A DNA stretch of 64,000 nt, from the NCBI GenBank assembly GCA_016705365.1, contig JADIYI010000008.1:682001-746000 (forward strand), read 5' to 3'. The notes under the pieces were generated by a model. It searched no databases and was not told where the DNA came from. It worked only from the letters and a program-made list of their open reading frames with translations. How positions within the stretch are numbered: the first letter of the stretch is position 1; each line of letters starts with the position of its first letter. The translations under genes were made by a program, and so were the position numbers. Shown here one piece after another: positions 47,109 through 54,428 of the stretch. The DNA is from Gammaproteobacteria bacterium (lineage in GTDB: Bacteria > Pseudomonadota > Gammaproteobacteria > Pseudomonadales > UBA5518).

Positions 47109-48224
47109 TTACAAAGTCAATGCGCTCCCTGAGTGAACAAGGGGCACTGGCTCGCTCGCGCAGACCACCGATCGAATCCGCGTTCGCACGATCACCATCA
47201 CTGCCCCGCAGCAAGAACACACGATCGGCGCTCGCTCCTTGACCCAAGGCAACGCCCGAGCCGGAGCGAACGTGAGCAGCACGTGCAGCAAAGCGATCAG
47301 ACGCTTGCAGTTGGGATGCAGAAAGCCGAAGTTGCGCGCACGACGGAAGCCTTTGGGCAGCACATGCTGCAAGACCAGCCACAGAAACTGCGCGCCGGAA
47401 ACGGTCCTGCGTTCCATCTGCCTGGTCTTGGCGTTGCGATAACGGAAACTGACCTGGCCATTGTCGCAAGCGAGAATATCCTTTTCGGCGATGACGCCCC
47501 GGTAAAGATAACGGCCCAGGTAGACAAGCGCCTTCTCGCCGTTGCCGACGGATTTGCAATCCACCACCCACTTGTGTGGGTGACGCCGGGGCAGCGTCAA
47601 TCCCGCGGCTTCGATGCTCCATAGCATCTTCGCCCGGAAGACCTTGGCCAGCGCCTTATGGCTGAACAGATAGCCGCCCTTGGCCTTTCGCCGTTTGGTT
47701 CGCCAAAGTTTGCGCTGGCCGTCGAGCGCCGCCGCCGGCATGACCAGATGGACATGGGGGTGGTAGTCCAGTCGGCGCGTGTTGGTGTGCAGCACCGCAA
47801 TCGCGCCGGGTGTGCCCTGCAACTGTTTGTCGTTCTGGCTGAAGCTGCGCACCGTCTCCCAGGCACAGCGCAGGAGCAACGCGTAGACGACGCGCTGGTG
47901 CACCCCGGCCAGCGCCCTGAATTCGGCCGGCAGGGTGAAGGTCAGCAGAAAGTACTCGGCGGGGACCTGCTTTTGCATCTGCCGTTCCAGCCATTGCTGA
48001 CTCTCGTGGTGCTGACAGTGCGGGCAGTGGCGATGGCCACAGGAATGCGGCACCCGCTTCTGGTGCGCGCATCCCGTGCATTGGACCTGCATCATCGGGC
48101 TTGCCTGCGTGCGGCACTGTTTCATCGCCGCGAGTGCTCGATAGTGCTCAGAGGTGAGTCGGTCCCGATACTGCGCCAGGAAGTCGGCCTCGAAGGTATC
48201 GATGATTGCGCCCAGGCGGATCAT
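47109..48224 (-). CDS. IS91-family transposase (Y2 HUH type)
   Basis: A 371-residue transposase. The N-terminal zinc-binding region has clustered Cys/His (CTGCAHQKRVPHSCGHRHC). The HUH motif is YHPHVHLV (near residue 155) and the two catalytic tyrosines are in YLGRYLYRG (near residue 238). It moves DNA by rolling-circle transposition. The frame is intact, and the last residues (CSCCGA region) include a further Cys pair. Its ATG overlaps the integrase stop (ATGA). The length equals that of complete IS91 transposases. It could mobilise adjacent DNA by one-ended transposition, like ISCR elements. Confidence 0.93.
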   Translation of the reverse strand: MIRLGAIIDTFEADFLAQYRDRLTSEHYRALAAMKQCRTQASPMMQVQCTGCAHQKRVPHSCGHRHCPHCQHHESQQWLERQMQKQVPAEYFLLTFTLPAEFRALAGVHQRVVYALLLRCAWETVRSFSQNDKQLQGTPGAIAVLHTNTRRLDYHPHVHLVMPAAALDGQRKLWRTKRRKAKGGYLFSHKALAKVFRAKMLWSIEAAGLTLPRRHPHKWVVDCKSVGNGEKALVYLGRYLYRGVIAEKDILACDNGQVSFRYRNAKTRQMERRTVSGAQFLWLVLQHVLPKGFRRARNFGFLHPNCKRLIALLHVLLTFAPARALPWVKERAPIVCSCCGAVMVIVRTRIRSVVCASEPVPLVHSGSALTL

Positions 48225-49134
48225 TTGACCTTCCCCCAGGTGATGTCGAAGCCATCCATCAGGCCGTTGATGCGGTCGATGGCGTGATGCTTGGTCTGCT
48301 CGGTCAGGTGGGTGTAGCGGGCGGTGGTGAGAATGGAGTGATGGCCGAGGAATTTCTGTACCTCGATCAGATCGACACCGGCTTCGATCAGGTGGGTTGC
48401 ATAGCTATGTCGAAGCGAATGGGGCGTGATCTTTTTTTTAGACCGCAGGCCTTGACCACCTTGTGCAGCGTGGTCTGCACACCGCCGCGATCCATCGGTG
48501 TCGAGGCGCTCGCCGCCGCCTTCAAGCCGCCGAGGCGATTGGGGAACAACAGCACGGGGTTGCGATGCACCTGCCAGAAGCGGCGCAGAAGCTGATGGGT
48601 TGCCTGTGGCAGGGGCACGAAGCGATCCCTGTTGCCCTTGGCGTCACGGATGTGCACGCGCCGGCGTGGCGCATCGATATCCCCGACTTGCAGTCGCAAT
48701 CCTTCGCCCAGACGCAATCCCAAGCTGTAGAGCGTGAAGTAGAACACCCGGTAACTGACGACGCGGGTGGCGGCGAACAGCCGCCTGGCTTCCTCGACCG
48801 TAACGGTGTCCGGCAAACGCTGGATCTTGGGTGGCTTGATCAAACCGGGCGCCACCCAGGGTTTGCGCAAGACATACGTGTAATAGAACTTCAACCCGTA
48901 CAGGTCCAACTTGACCGTGCTCCACGAGTGCGATGCCACCAGGTCGGTGAAGTAGTCCGTCAACTGCTGCTCGGACAGCGTGTCAATGCGCTGATCGAAG
49001 TAGTCGCCGGTGCGGCGGATTGCGCGCGAGTATGCCTCGATGGTCTTGGGTTGCAGCCCCTTGAGCTTGAGGTGCTTGAGAAGTGTCTGGTATTGTCGAT
49101 CAAAGTGCCCAGCAGCCGAGTCCGTTGTCTTCAT
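48221..49134 (-). CDS. XerC/D-like tyrosine integrase of the IS91-type element, joined by a -1 frameshift
   Basis: A phage-type integrase of about 304 residues, if one frame change is allowed. The first frame (49134 to about 48388) has the SAM-like N-terminal domain and catalytic Arg in LYSLGLRLGEGL. At a run of eight A's (about 48432-48439) the reading shifts by -1, after which the chain continues ITPHSLRHSYATHL, FLGHHSILTTARYTHL and ends at TGA 48221-48223. The His, Arg, His and Tyr nucleophile all lie after the shift. The shift could be programmed, as in other insertion elements, a homopolymer sequencing error, or a mutation. Both it and the transposase are on the minus strand. Confidence 0.75.
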
Positions 49135-49240
49135 GCTCGTTTATCCTCACTTGCAGAATCAAACCCCTCGCCATTGAGGGGGTGAGGATGCAGCATAATT
49201 CGTGGCCTCGCAGCAGACGATTCCTCCGCGTAGCGGCTTC

Positions 49241-49300
49241 GTCCAACCAGTCATTCCAGCCGACGCCGCTTCGCGGCGCGGCTGAATTCCAACGTTATGC
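49241..49300 (+). other. attC site of cassette 5 (60 bp)
   Basis: R'' GTCCAAC complements GTTGGAC at 46861. A CGCCGCTTCGCGGCG centre lies between CCAGCCGA and GCGGCTG arms, ending in R' GTTATGC (49294-49300). The same type recurs in the attC sites of cassettes 6, 10 and 11. Confidence 0.88.
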
Positions 49301-49301
49301 G

Positions 49302-49556
49302 TCAATAATGGAAGCGCAGTTGTGCAATCCAAACGGAATCATCGGAGACCTTGTAGACCATCCGGTGTTCGTCATTTATCCGTCGAGACCAATAGCCAGA
49401 CAACGCGTGCTTAAGTGGCTCAGGTTTGCCTATTCCTTCAAAAGGCAATCGGGTTATATCCTTGATAATCGAATTGATCCGAACGAGAATCTTCTTATCC
49501 GTTTTCTGCCAGTAAAGGTAGTCTTCCCATGCCTGCTCTGAGAAGACCAGCTTCAC
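49302..49556 (-). CDS. yoeB: Cassette 6: toxin YoeB/Txe (ribosome-dependent mRNA endonuclease)
   Basis: An 84-residue RelE-superfamily toxin. WEDYLYWQKTDKKILVRINSIIKDI and the ending HRMVYKVSDDSVWIAQLRFHY are the YoeB signature. The conserved glutamate, arginine and final His-Tyr pair form the RNase site. It cuts mRNA on the ribosome when free. It overlaps the antitoxin gene by four bases and is transcribed opposite to the integrase-driven direction, so the pair relies on its own promoter. The complete length suggests it is active. Confidence 0.92.
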   Translation of the reverse strand: MKLVFSEQAWEDYLYWQKTDKKILVRINSIIKDITRLPFEGIGKPEPLKHALSGYWSRRINDEHRMVYKVSDDSVWIAQLRFHY

Positions 49557-49804
49557 TTGAGAATTTTCCGTGTCTTTCCTCTACCACTTTCAAGGGCAGT
49601 AATAGACTCAAGCAGGCGTTTAGCGTTTCTTGGGCTTCGGAGAAGATACGTTGTTTCTTCCATTGCCTTAAAGTCATCCAGCGACATCATTACAACAGAT
49701 TGCTGGCCATTTCGCGTGATGATGATTGCTTCATGATCATCGCAAACACGATCCATTGTGTCTGCAAGCTTCGCTCTGGCAGTCGTGTACGTAATAGCAT
49801 CCAT
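49553..49804 (-). CDS. yefM: Cassette 6: antitoxin YefM (Phd/YefM family)
   Basis: An 83-residue antitoxin with the family N-terminus (MDAITYTTARAKLADTMDRV) and the MMSLDDFKAMEET segment, followed by a disordered C-terminal stretch that wraps the toxin. It binds DNA at the operator just upstream and neutralises YoeB. The ATG at 49804 has GGAGGGGATT before it. Its stop overlaps the toxin start by four bases. Toxin-antitoxin cassettes are thought to stabilise large integron arrays. Confidence 0.92.
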   Translation of the reverse strand: MDAITYTTARAKLADTMDRVCDDHEAIIITRNGQQSVVMMSLDDFKAMEETTYLLRSPRNAKRLLESITALESGRGKTRKILK

Positions 49805-49817
49805 AATCCCCTCCATA

Positions 49818-49835
49818 TGTACAGTATATTGTACA
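49818..49835. promoter_or_regulatory. YefM-YoeB operator, paired TGTACA boxes
   Basis: TGTACA occurs at 49818-49823 and 49830-49835, that is 12 bp apart centre to centre, in ATGTACAGTATATTGTACAT. Paired TGTACA motifs are the known operator core of the E. coli yefM-yoeB operon. The site ends 13 bases upstream of the antitoxin start and so covers the likely promoter. Confidence 0.8.
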
Positions 49836-49869
49836 TGCCTTCTCTCTTTTATCAAGCACCACAATTGAC

Positions 49870-49929
49870 GCTTAACCAGTCGCTGCAGCCGACGCCGCTT
49901 CGCGGCGCGGCTGAGCTTCGTCGTTATAC
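49870..49929 (+). other. attC site of cassette 6 (60 bp)
   Basis: R'' GCTTAAC (one mismatch to the complement of GTTATGC at 49294), L'' GCTGCAGCCGAC, a CGCCGCTTCGCGGCG centre and GCGGCTGAGC end in R' GTTATAC (49923-49929). This is the same family as the attC of cassette 5. Confidence 0.87.
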
Positions 49930-50117
49930 GTCATCTTGACATGCCCTACAGTGTAGTTACACTCATGCAATGAGTGATCTGGTATATCAGTGGGACAAAC
50001 GCAAGGCGTCGGAAAATCGACGCAAGCACGGCGTATCCTTCGAAGAGGGTCGATCTGCCTTTCTGGATGAAAATGCTCGCCTAATTCCTGATCCGGAACA
50101 CTCTGATGATGAATCTA

Positions 50118-51268
50118 GTGTAGGTCGCCATAAATAGTGTAACATATAGGCTCTTGCAGACAGAGAGGGCTTTTTGTGCGCGTTGCAGTAAAAATTGTCT
50201 TATCCGACGAGGAAGTTGCGCACCTGAGCAAACTATCAAAGTCACGCTCGGTATCGGTCCGCCTCGCAGAACGTTCGCAAATTGTCTTGCTGGCCGGCAA
50301 GAGTCGAACGAACGAAGAGATTGCTAAGCGCTGGGCGTTACAAGACAGAAGGCGGGTCGCTGGAGACAGCGCTACGCCGAGAGTGGAATCGATGGCATCA
50401 GCCAGGACGCACCGCGACCAGGGCGCAAACCGAAGATCAGTTCACGCAAGGTTGCCCAGGTGATCAGGCTTACAACGCAAACGACGCCGGAAAATGCCAC
50501 CCATTGGGGCCAGCGCCTGATGGCGGAGAAAGCAGCCATTAGCATGTCAACGGTGGCCCGGATCTGGAAGCGCCACGGCTTGAAACCGCACCGGATAAGC
50601 ACGTTCAGCTATCAAACGATAAAGAGTTCGCCGAGAAGCTGGAGGCGATTGTCGGTCTTTATATATCACCGCCTGAAAATGCCATCGTTTTCAGTTGTGA
50701 TGAAAAAAGTCAGATACAAGCACTGGATAGAACGCAGCCGGGCCTGCCCATGAAAAAAGGCAAGGCAGCGACCATGACGCATGATTACAAAGGCAACGGC
50801 ACTACGACGCTGTTTGCCGCGCTGAACACCCTGACGGGTGAAGTGCTGGGTACCTGTGCCCAGCGGCATCGACATCAGGAATGGCTGGTATTTCTCCGCG
50901 AGATCAACAAGACGACGGCCAAGGATAAAGAGATTCACATTATTTGTGACAACTACGCAACGCATAAGCATCCGAAAGTAAAAGCTGGTTGAAGTACCAC
51001 AAGCGATTCCATGTGCACTTCACGCCGACCAGCGCATCGTGGTTAAACATGGTGGAGCGGTTCTTTCGCGAGCTATCTGAGAAGCAGTTGAAGCGGGGTG
51101 TATTCAGTAGTGTGGGCGAGTTGGAAGAGTCGGTCATGGCGTTCATTGAAAGGCACAATAAAGCACCAGCGCCTTACATATGGACCAAATCTGCGAGCGA
51201 CATTCTGGAGAAGGTGATGCGCGGTAGAGAAAAACTTAATAAGTTACAAACCGTATGACGACCTACAC
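50118..51268 (+). mobile_element. IS630-family insertion sequence (1151 bp) in brnT
   Basis: The element is bounded by inverted repeats beginning GTGTAGGTCG at 50118 and, on the other strand, GTGTAGGTCG at 51268. It is flanked by a TA dinucleotide on each side (50116-50117 and 51269-51270), the target duplication of the IS630/Tc1 group. The right repeat differs at one base (TCGTCATA against TCGCCATA). The interior is one damaged transposase gene on the plus strand. Confidence 0.88.
50176..51258 (+). pseudogene. IS630-family transposase, frameshifted
   Basis: The chain is readable only by changing frame near 50340, near 50605 and near 50985. The pieces are an HTH domain (VLSDEEVAHLSKLSKSRSVSV), a second region (VAQVIRLTTQTTPENATHW), and the DDE domain with FSCDEKSQIQALDRTQPG, IHIICDNYATHKHP and FTPTSASWLNMVERFF. 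The DDE residues are still encoded, each in its own frame. With three shifts, the element cannot move by itself, though the ends would allow a helper to act. Confidence 0.85.
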
Positions 51269-51412
51269 TAGATTCATTCTATTGGGGCTAAGTGTTCGGC
51301 TTCGGGTGTTGGTTGTTGTGCATTGTTATCGGAAGAATGATGAAGTGATTCGAATCATTTCGGCGAGGAAAGCTAATCGCTCGGAGACAATTCAGTATTC
51401 GGAGTTCCTGCA

Positions 51413-51625
51413 ATGAAGAAATCTTACGACTTTTCAAAATCAGTAAAGAATCCGTACCTTCAAAAGCCGAAAAAGCAATTAACGATTCGGCTCGACGAAG
51501 ATACGATTGAATACTTTCGGTCGCTTGCAGAACAAAGCGGAATTCCATACCAAAGCCTGATGAATTTGTATCTGCGGGATTGTGCGGCCGAGAACAAAAA
51601 GCTCCTTCTAAAATGGGCGAGCTGA
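51413..51625 (+). CDS. brnA: Cassette 7: antitoxin BrnA (ribbon-helix-helix)
   Basis: A 70-residue antitoxin with the KQLTIRLDEDTIEYFRSLAEQSGIPYQSLMNLYLRDC ribbon-helix-helix region of BrnA. It binds DNA as a dimer and neutralises BrnT. Its ATG overlaps the brnT stop by four bases. As the toxin gene is now split, the antitoxin has no active partner in this operon, and transcription from the cassette promoter is likely cut by the element. The length agrees with complete BrnA. Confidence 0.88.
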   Translation: MKKSYDFSKSVKNPYLQKPKKQLTIRLDEDTIEYFRSLAEQSGIPYQSLMNLYLRDCAAENKKLLLKWAS

Positions 51626-51626
51626 C

Positions 51627-51679
51627 GTATAACAAATAGGGATAGGTCGCGCGCAGCCGCGACCTATCCCAGGTTGGAG
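51627..51679 (+). other. attC site of cassette 7 (53 bp)
   Basis: R'' GTATAAC exactly complements GTTATAC at 49923. A perfect 13-bp stem (GGGATAGGTCGCG / CGCGACCTATCCC) with a short loop follows, ending in GTTGGAG (51673-51679), whose last base differs from the GTTRRRY consensus. Unlike its sister site at 52601, this stem lacks the unpaired base, so folding recognition may be weakened. Confidence 0.75.
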
Positions 51680-51827
51680 AAGCCCGGGTTTGAGTGATGG
51701 CGCGTCTTATATAGGAAATAGCTCGGGCGAAGATTCGGCGTAGCGGAGCGGTTTGCAGTGCGGACCTGTTTTGCACGCAGCAGCGATGCGGGCACGCGGG
51801 GAACCGACGCACCAGCAGGTATCGCTG
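51631..51827 (+). repeat. Direct repeat copy A (attC plus start of ORF-less cassette)
   Basis: Copy A shares 197 bases with copy B at 52605-52802; by eye there are about eight substitutions and one one-base insertion. The repeat begins inside the R'' box of an attC and runs through its core into the cassette that follows. It is a duplication of cassette-array material rather than of a transposon. Confidence 0.85.
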
Positions 51828-51990
51828 TACTGTGGCAAAGCGGGTTTGTTCGTCCTCTCAGCAGTGTATTGAACGGCGCTGAATCCTGTTCGCCGTCACG
51901 ATTGGCATCTCCGGTGTGCCACCCTGTGCATTTTCGCCATCCGGGGCCAAGCACCCCACCGCTGTCGCCCGCTTGGTTCGAACGTTAGAT
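51680..51990. other. Cassette 8: ORF-less cassette, first part repeated at 52655
   Basis: Between the attC of cassette 7 and the core GTTAGAT at 51984-51990 lie about 300 bases without a convincing gene. Its first 148 bases recur, with few differences, after the attC at 52601. Its last bases (CGCTTGGTTCGAAC before the core) resemble the right half of an attC, but no left half with a good R'' box could be found. The core is certain because the next R'' (ATCTAAC) complements it exactly. It may be a regulatory or RNA-only cassette, or the decayed remains of a gene. Confidence 0.55.
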
Positions 51991-52040
51991 TTTTGATGAA
52001 GCCAGTTGCCCTCAGTCGAATGCCACTATAGTATCACTCT

Positions 52041-52298
52041 ATGCGAACCGAACTCGTTACTACGCTTAAGCGGCAGGCAACCGAGCTCCTCTCGGATCTG
52101 GAGCGGAGCAAAAAGCCAATTCTCATCACCCAGCACGGATTGCCAAGCGCATATCTGCTGGACGTGGAGAGCTATGAACTGCTTCAGCAGCGACTGGCTG
52201 TGCTAGAAGGCATCGCACGCGGAGAAATGGCGGTGGCGGACGGGCGCACCGCATCACATGCGCAAGCCAAGGCCCGCATGGCCCGATGGTTGAAATAA
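52041..52298 (+). CDS. Cassette 9: Phd/YefM-like antitoxin
   Basis: An 85-residue protein with the Phd/YefM N-terminal pattern (LVTTLKRQATELLSDLERSKKPILITQHGLPSAYLLDVESYELLQ) and a basic helical C-terminal tail. It should bind its own promoter and neutralise the toxin of the next gene, which it overlaps by 13 bases. It starts 57 bases after the cassette core. Both genes lie in the common cassette direction. Confidence 0.85.
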   Translation: MRTELVTTLKRQATELLSDLERSKKPILITQHGLPSAYLLDVESYELLQQRLAVLEGIARGEMAVADGRTASHAQAKARMARWLK

Positions 52299-52606
52299 TC
52301 TGGACTGAACCTGCGCTCGCAGATCTGGACGCGATTGCGGATTACATCGCCATTGAGAACTCGGCCGCAGCCTCAGAACTTGTGCAGCGTGTATTTCGGC
52401 ACGTGGAGCAACTTGAGACTCATCCAAAGAGCGGAAGCAAACCCCCAGAGCTGAAAGGCGCTCGCTACAGGCAGATAACCGAACCACCGTGCAGGGTATT
52501 TTATAGGACAGATGCAAAGCGTGTGTATATCTTGTATGTCATGCGTTCGGAGCAGTTGCTTCGCAAGACTTGGCTAACATCTCGTGAAAAGACGCCAAAA
52601 ATCTAA
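52286..52606 (+). CDS. Cassette 9: ParE/RelE-family toxin
   Basis: A 106-residue RelE/ParE-superfamily toxin. IIWTEPALADLDAIADYIAIEN near the start and YRQITEPPCRVFYRTDAKRVYILYVMRS near the end are typical of the ParE-like branch. This branch poisons gyrase, unlike YoeB. Which activity applies cannot be told. It overlaps the antitoxin by 13 bases, and its stop lies within the attC that follows. No frame damage is seen. Confidence 0.85.
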   Translation: MVEIIWTEPALADLDAIADYIAIENSAAASELVQRVFRHVEQLETHPKSGSKPPELKGARYRQITEPPCRVFYRTDAKRVYILYVMRSEQLLRKTWLTSREKTPKI

Positions 52607-52654
52607 CAAATAGGGATAGGTCGCGCGCAGCCGCGACCTCATCCCAGGTTGGAC
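52601..52654 (+). other. attC site of cassette 9 (54 bp)
   Basis: R'' ATCTAAC exactly complements GTTAGAT at 51984. The stem GGGATAGGTCGCG / CGCGACCTCATCCC has one unpaired C, and R' is GTTGGAC (52648-52654). It is nearly identical to the attC of cassette 7 except for this base. Confidence 0.85.
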
Positions 52655-52802
52655 ATGACCGGGTTTGAGTGATGGCGCGTCTTATATAGGAAATAGCTCG
52701 GGCGAAGATTCGGCGTAGCAGAGCGGTTTGCAGTGCGGACCTGTCTTGCACGCAGAAGCGATGCGGGTACGCGGGGAACTGACGCACCAGCAGGTATCGC
52801 TG
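52605..52802 (+). repeat. Direct repeat copy B
   Basis: Second copy of the repeat at 51631-51827. It diverges abruptly after TATCGCTG at 52802, where sequence attributed to a group II intron follows. The break suggests that the intron, or a deletion with it, replaced the rest of a duplicated cassette. Confidence 0.85.
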
Positions 52803-53897
52803 CACGGTGTGCATTCGGGGCGAGCGGGCACGTGACCGCCCTCCATCTGCGATTGGGATGCACTTTGTAAATCCGGCGCTCATGCCGCGACAGTGACGCG
52901 TCTTACCCGGGGAGGTCTCCCCGGTGCTTCGGAGTAATGAAGCAAGGCGGCCAGCAATGGATGCCGCATACCGTGGAGAAGTCAGCAGAGGGCATGGTAG
53001 ATTGGATGGCGCCGGTCGAAGGCCCGAACGATGGAGGACGAAGGACGAGGGCAATGATTGACGGGACCGTATCTGAGAACCGGGTTACGCTGGACGCGAC
53101 ATGCTCGCGTGATGACCCTGTCGGTGGAGAGCCGGACGCGCCGGAGTCGATTCCGAAAAACGCGTTGCTGGAGCGGGTGATGGAGCGCTCGAATCTGCAA
53201 CGCGCCCTGAAGCAAGTACGCCAGAACAAAGGCGCGCCGGGCATTGACGGGATGACCGTCGATGAATTGCCGGAGCACCTGAAAGTGCATTGGTTGGAGC
53301 TGCGCGAGCGACTGATGGCGGGGACCTATCACCCGCAACCGGTGCGGCGCGTGGAGATACCGAAACCCGACGGGCGCGTGCGTCTGCTGGGGATACCGAC
53401 GGTGCTCGACCGATTCATCCAACAGGCCATTGCGCAGTGTTGTACAGGCGCAATGGGATGTGCATTTTCATCCGCGCAGTTAGGGATTTCGCCCGCGATG
53501 CTCGGCCCACCACGCGGTGCGTCAGTTGCAGGCGGATATCCGGGACGGGCGCGCGTGGGTGGTTGACCTCGATCTGGAAACGTTTTTCGACCGCGTCAAT
53601 CACGACCGGTTGATGAGCAGGCTGAAGCGGCGCGGCCACCGCTTTGCCCGCTACGCGGACGACCGCCAGATCATGTTGGCGAGCGCACGGGCGGGCGAGC
53701 GGGTGATAGAGAGCGTGAAGCGCTTTGTCGAAGGCTCACTGCGACTCACAGTGAATACGCGAAAGAGCGAGGTGGATCGTCCGTGGAACCGCACGTTCCT
53801 CGGCTTCACGATCAGCCGGCACGGGCTGAGACTCAAGGTGGCCGACAAGGCCATCGCGAAGTTGAAGGACCGGGTGCACGAGCTGACCCGTCGTACA
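52803..53897 (+). mobile_element. Group II intron remnant
   Basis: Sequence upstream of the reverse transcriptase (GGTGCTTCGGAGTAATGAAGCAAGGCGGCCAGC near 52920, and the GAAGGCCCGAAC near 53020) is of the kind found in bacterial group II introns just before and inside the start of the intron-encoded protein. Neither the 5' intron end nor domains V and VI could be placed. The 3' part is missing, as the sequence passes directly into an IS1111-type fragment near 53898. It is therefore a truncated copy that could not splice. Class C introns are known to insert next to attC sites, which fits this location. Confidence 0.65.
52937..53897 (+). pseudogene. Group II intron reverse transcriptase/maturase, broken
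   Basis: The first frame gives the RT start (LERVMERSNLQRALKQVRQNKGAPGIDGMTVDEL, PVRRVEIPKPDGRVRLLGIPTVLDR). A shift near 53440 leads into a frame that contains a TAG at 53481-53483 before continuing GFRPRCSAHHAVRQL and VVDLDLETFFDRVNHDRLMSRL. At this point about 60 residues are missing before RRGHRFARYADD, the catalytic YADD block. The chain then continues NRTFLGFTISRHGLRL to about 53897 and stops at the IS junction, without the maturase domain. Three separate lesions exclude function. Confidence 0.85.
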
Positions 53898-54271
53898 CAT
53901 CATGTGCACCTGCTGGATCTGTTGCCGGAGAGCCGATTTGACCGGAATGGGCTTCACCTTCTCCGAGCGCGAAGCCTCGAGGATCGCATCGGTGTCGTTA
54001 CGGTCGGTCTTGTTGCGCAGCGGATAACCCTTGACGGCCCGCGCGTGCACCAGCACGACCTGATGACCCAGCTGCCCGGCAAGCCGGCCTCAATAGTGGG
54101 CACTGCCGCAGCATTCCATGATCAGTTCCACCGGCTCCGGAAGTGTCGCGAGATAAGCGGCAAATTCCTTTCTGTTCGACCGCAGCCGCCCGCTGACTTT
54201 TCGGGCACAACCGACTCGGCAACCTGGAACACAGACTTTGCCAAATCCACGGAAATGCGTTTACGATTCAT
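53898..54271 (-). pseudogene. IS110/IS1111 transposase, N-terminal fragment
   Basis: MNRKRISVDLAKSVFQVAES at the start is the family N-terminus with its first catalytic aspartate. A frame change follows near 54200, then a stop replaces the tryptophan expected in the AHYWGRLAG motif, and the part HQVVLVHARAVKGYPLRNKTDRNDTDAILEA is recognisable in yet another frame. The remaining two thirds of the protein are absent. It cannot be active. Confidence 0.78.
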
Positions 54272-54345
54272 GGCACCATCCTCCGCAACAGAAAAAGGTG
54301 AAACCACAATGCCAGAAAGCGTGGCGCGGGGAGAGTCCATTACAG
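53898..54345 (-). mobile_element. IS110/IS1111-family fragment next to an attC site
   Basis: Read on the minus strand, the start of an IS1111-type transposase is recognisable from 54271. The fragment is cut at its far end where it meets the intron remnant (about 53898). Its outer limit lies immediately before the CTCCAGCC arm of the next attC, whose R'' box seems displaced. An IS1111 subgroup that targets attC sites is known, and this position is what such an insertion would leave. The exact end could not be fixed. Confidence 0.65.
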
Positions 54346-54395
54346 TACTCCAGCCGACGCCGCCGCGCAGCGCGGCTGAGCTTCGTCGTTGGGCA
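54339..54395 (+). other. attC remnant of cassette 10
   Basis: CTCCAGCCGAC, a CGCCGCGCAGCGCGGC centre and GCGGCTGAGCTTC precede R' GTTGGGC (54389-54395). The left end is degenerate: CCATTAC stands where an R'' box should be, at the border of the IS fragment. The right half looks usable, and it marks the start of the last cassette. Confidence 0.75.
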
Positions 54396-54428
54396 GTGTA
54401 AAGTCATGCAGAGAGTAGGAGAACATTC

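Larger units (their letters stand above)
46868..49240 (-). mobile_element. IS91-family element inside cassette 5
   Basis: Two minus-strand genes, a tyrosine integrase and an IS91 transposase, overlap by four bases and fill a cassette that begins at core 46861 and ends at attC 49241-49300. The R'' of that attC (GTCCAAC) exactly complements GTTGGAC at 46861, so the element lies inside one cassette rather than between two. The exact element ends are not defined; the limits given are the whole cassette interior. A hairpin, CCCCTC-GCCATT-GAGGGG near 49174-49192, may be near one terminus. About 240 bases between 46868 and 47109 hold no gene I can support. Confidence 0.7.
49970..51416 (+). pseudogene. 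brnT: Cassette 7: toxin BrnT, split by an IS630-family insertion
   Basis: The first part (49970-50116) encodes MSDLVYQWDKRKASENRRKHG and continues to the insertion. After the element, from 51271, the frame continues RFILLGLS and VLVVVHCYRKNDEVIRIISARKA and stops at 51414-51416. Removing the element and one copy of the TA target gives one uninterrupted frame of about 97 codons, the normal BrnT length (family RelE-like fold, RNase). So the gene was intact before the insertion. The toxin is therefore inactivated, while the downstream antitoxin gene remains whole, its ATG overlapping the toxin stop. Confidence 0.88.

Noticed and set aside
51664..51954. Minus-strand open frame in the ORF-less cassette
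   Set aside because: It runs through the attC and the repeat, lacks a ribosome-binding site and a known family; the similar frame in the second copy only reflects the duplicated DNA.
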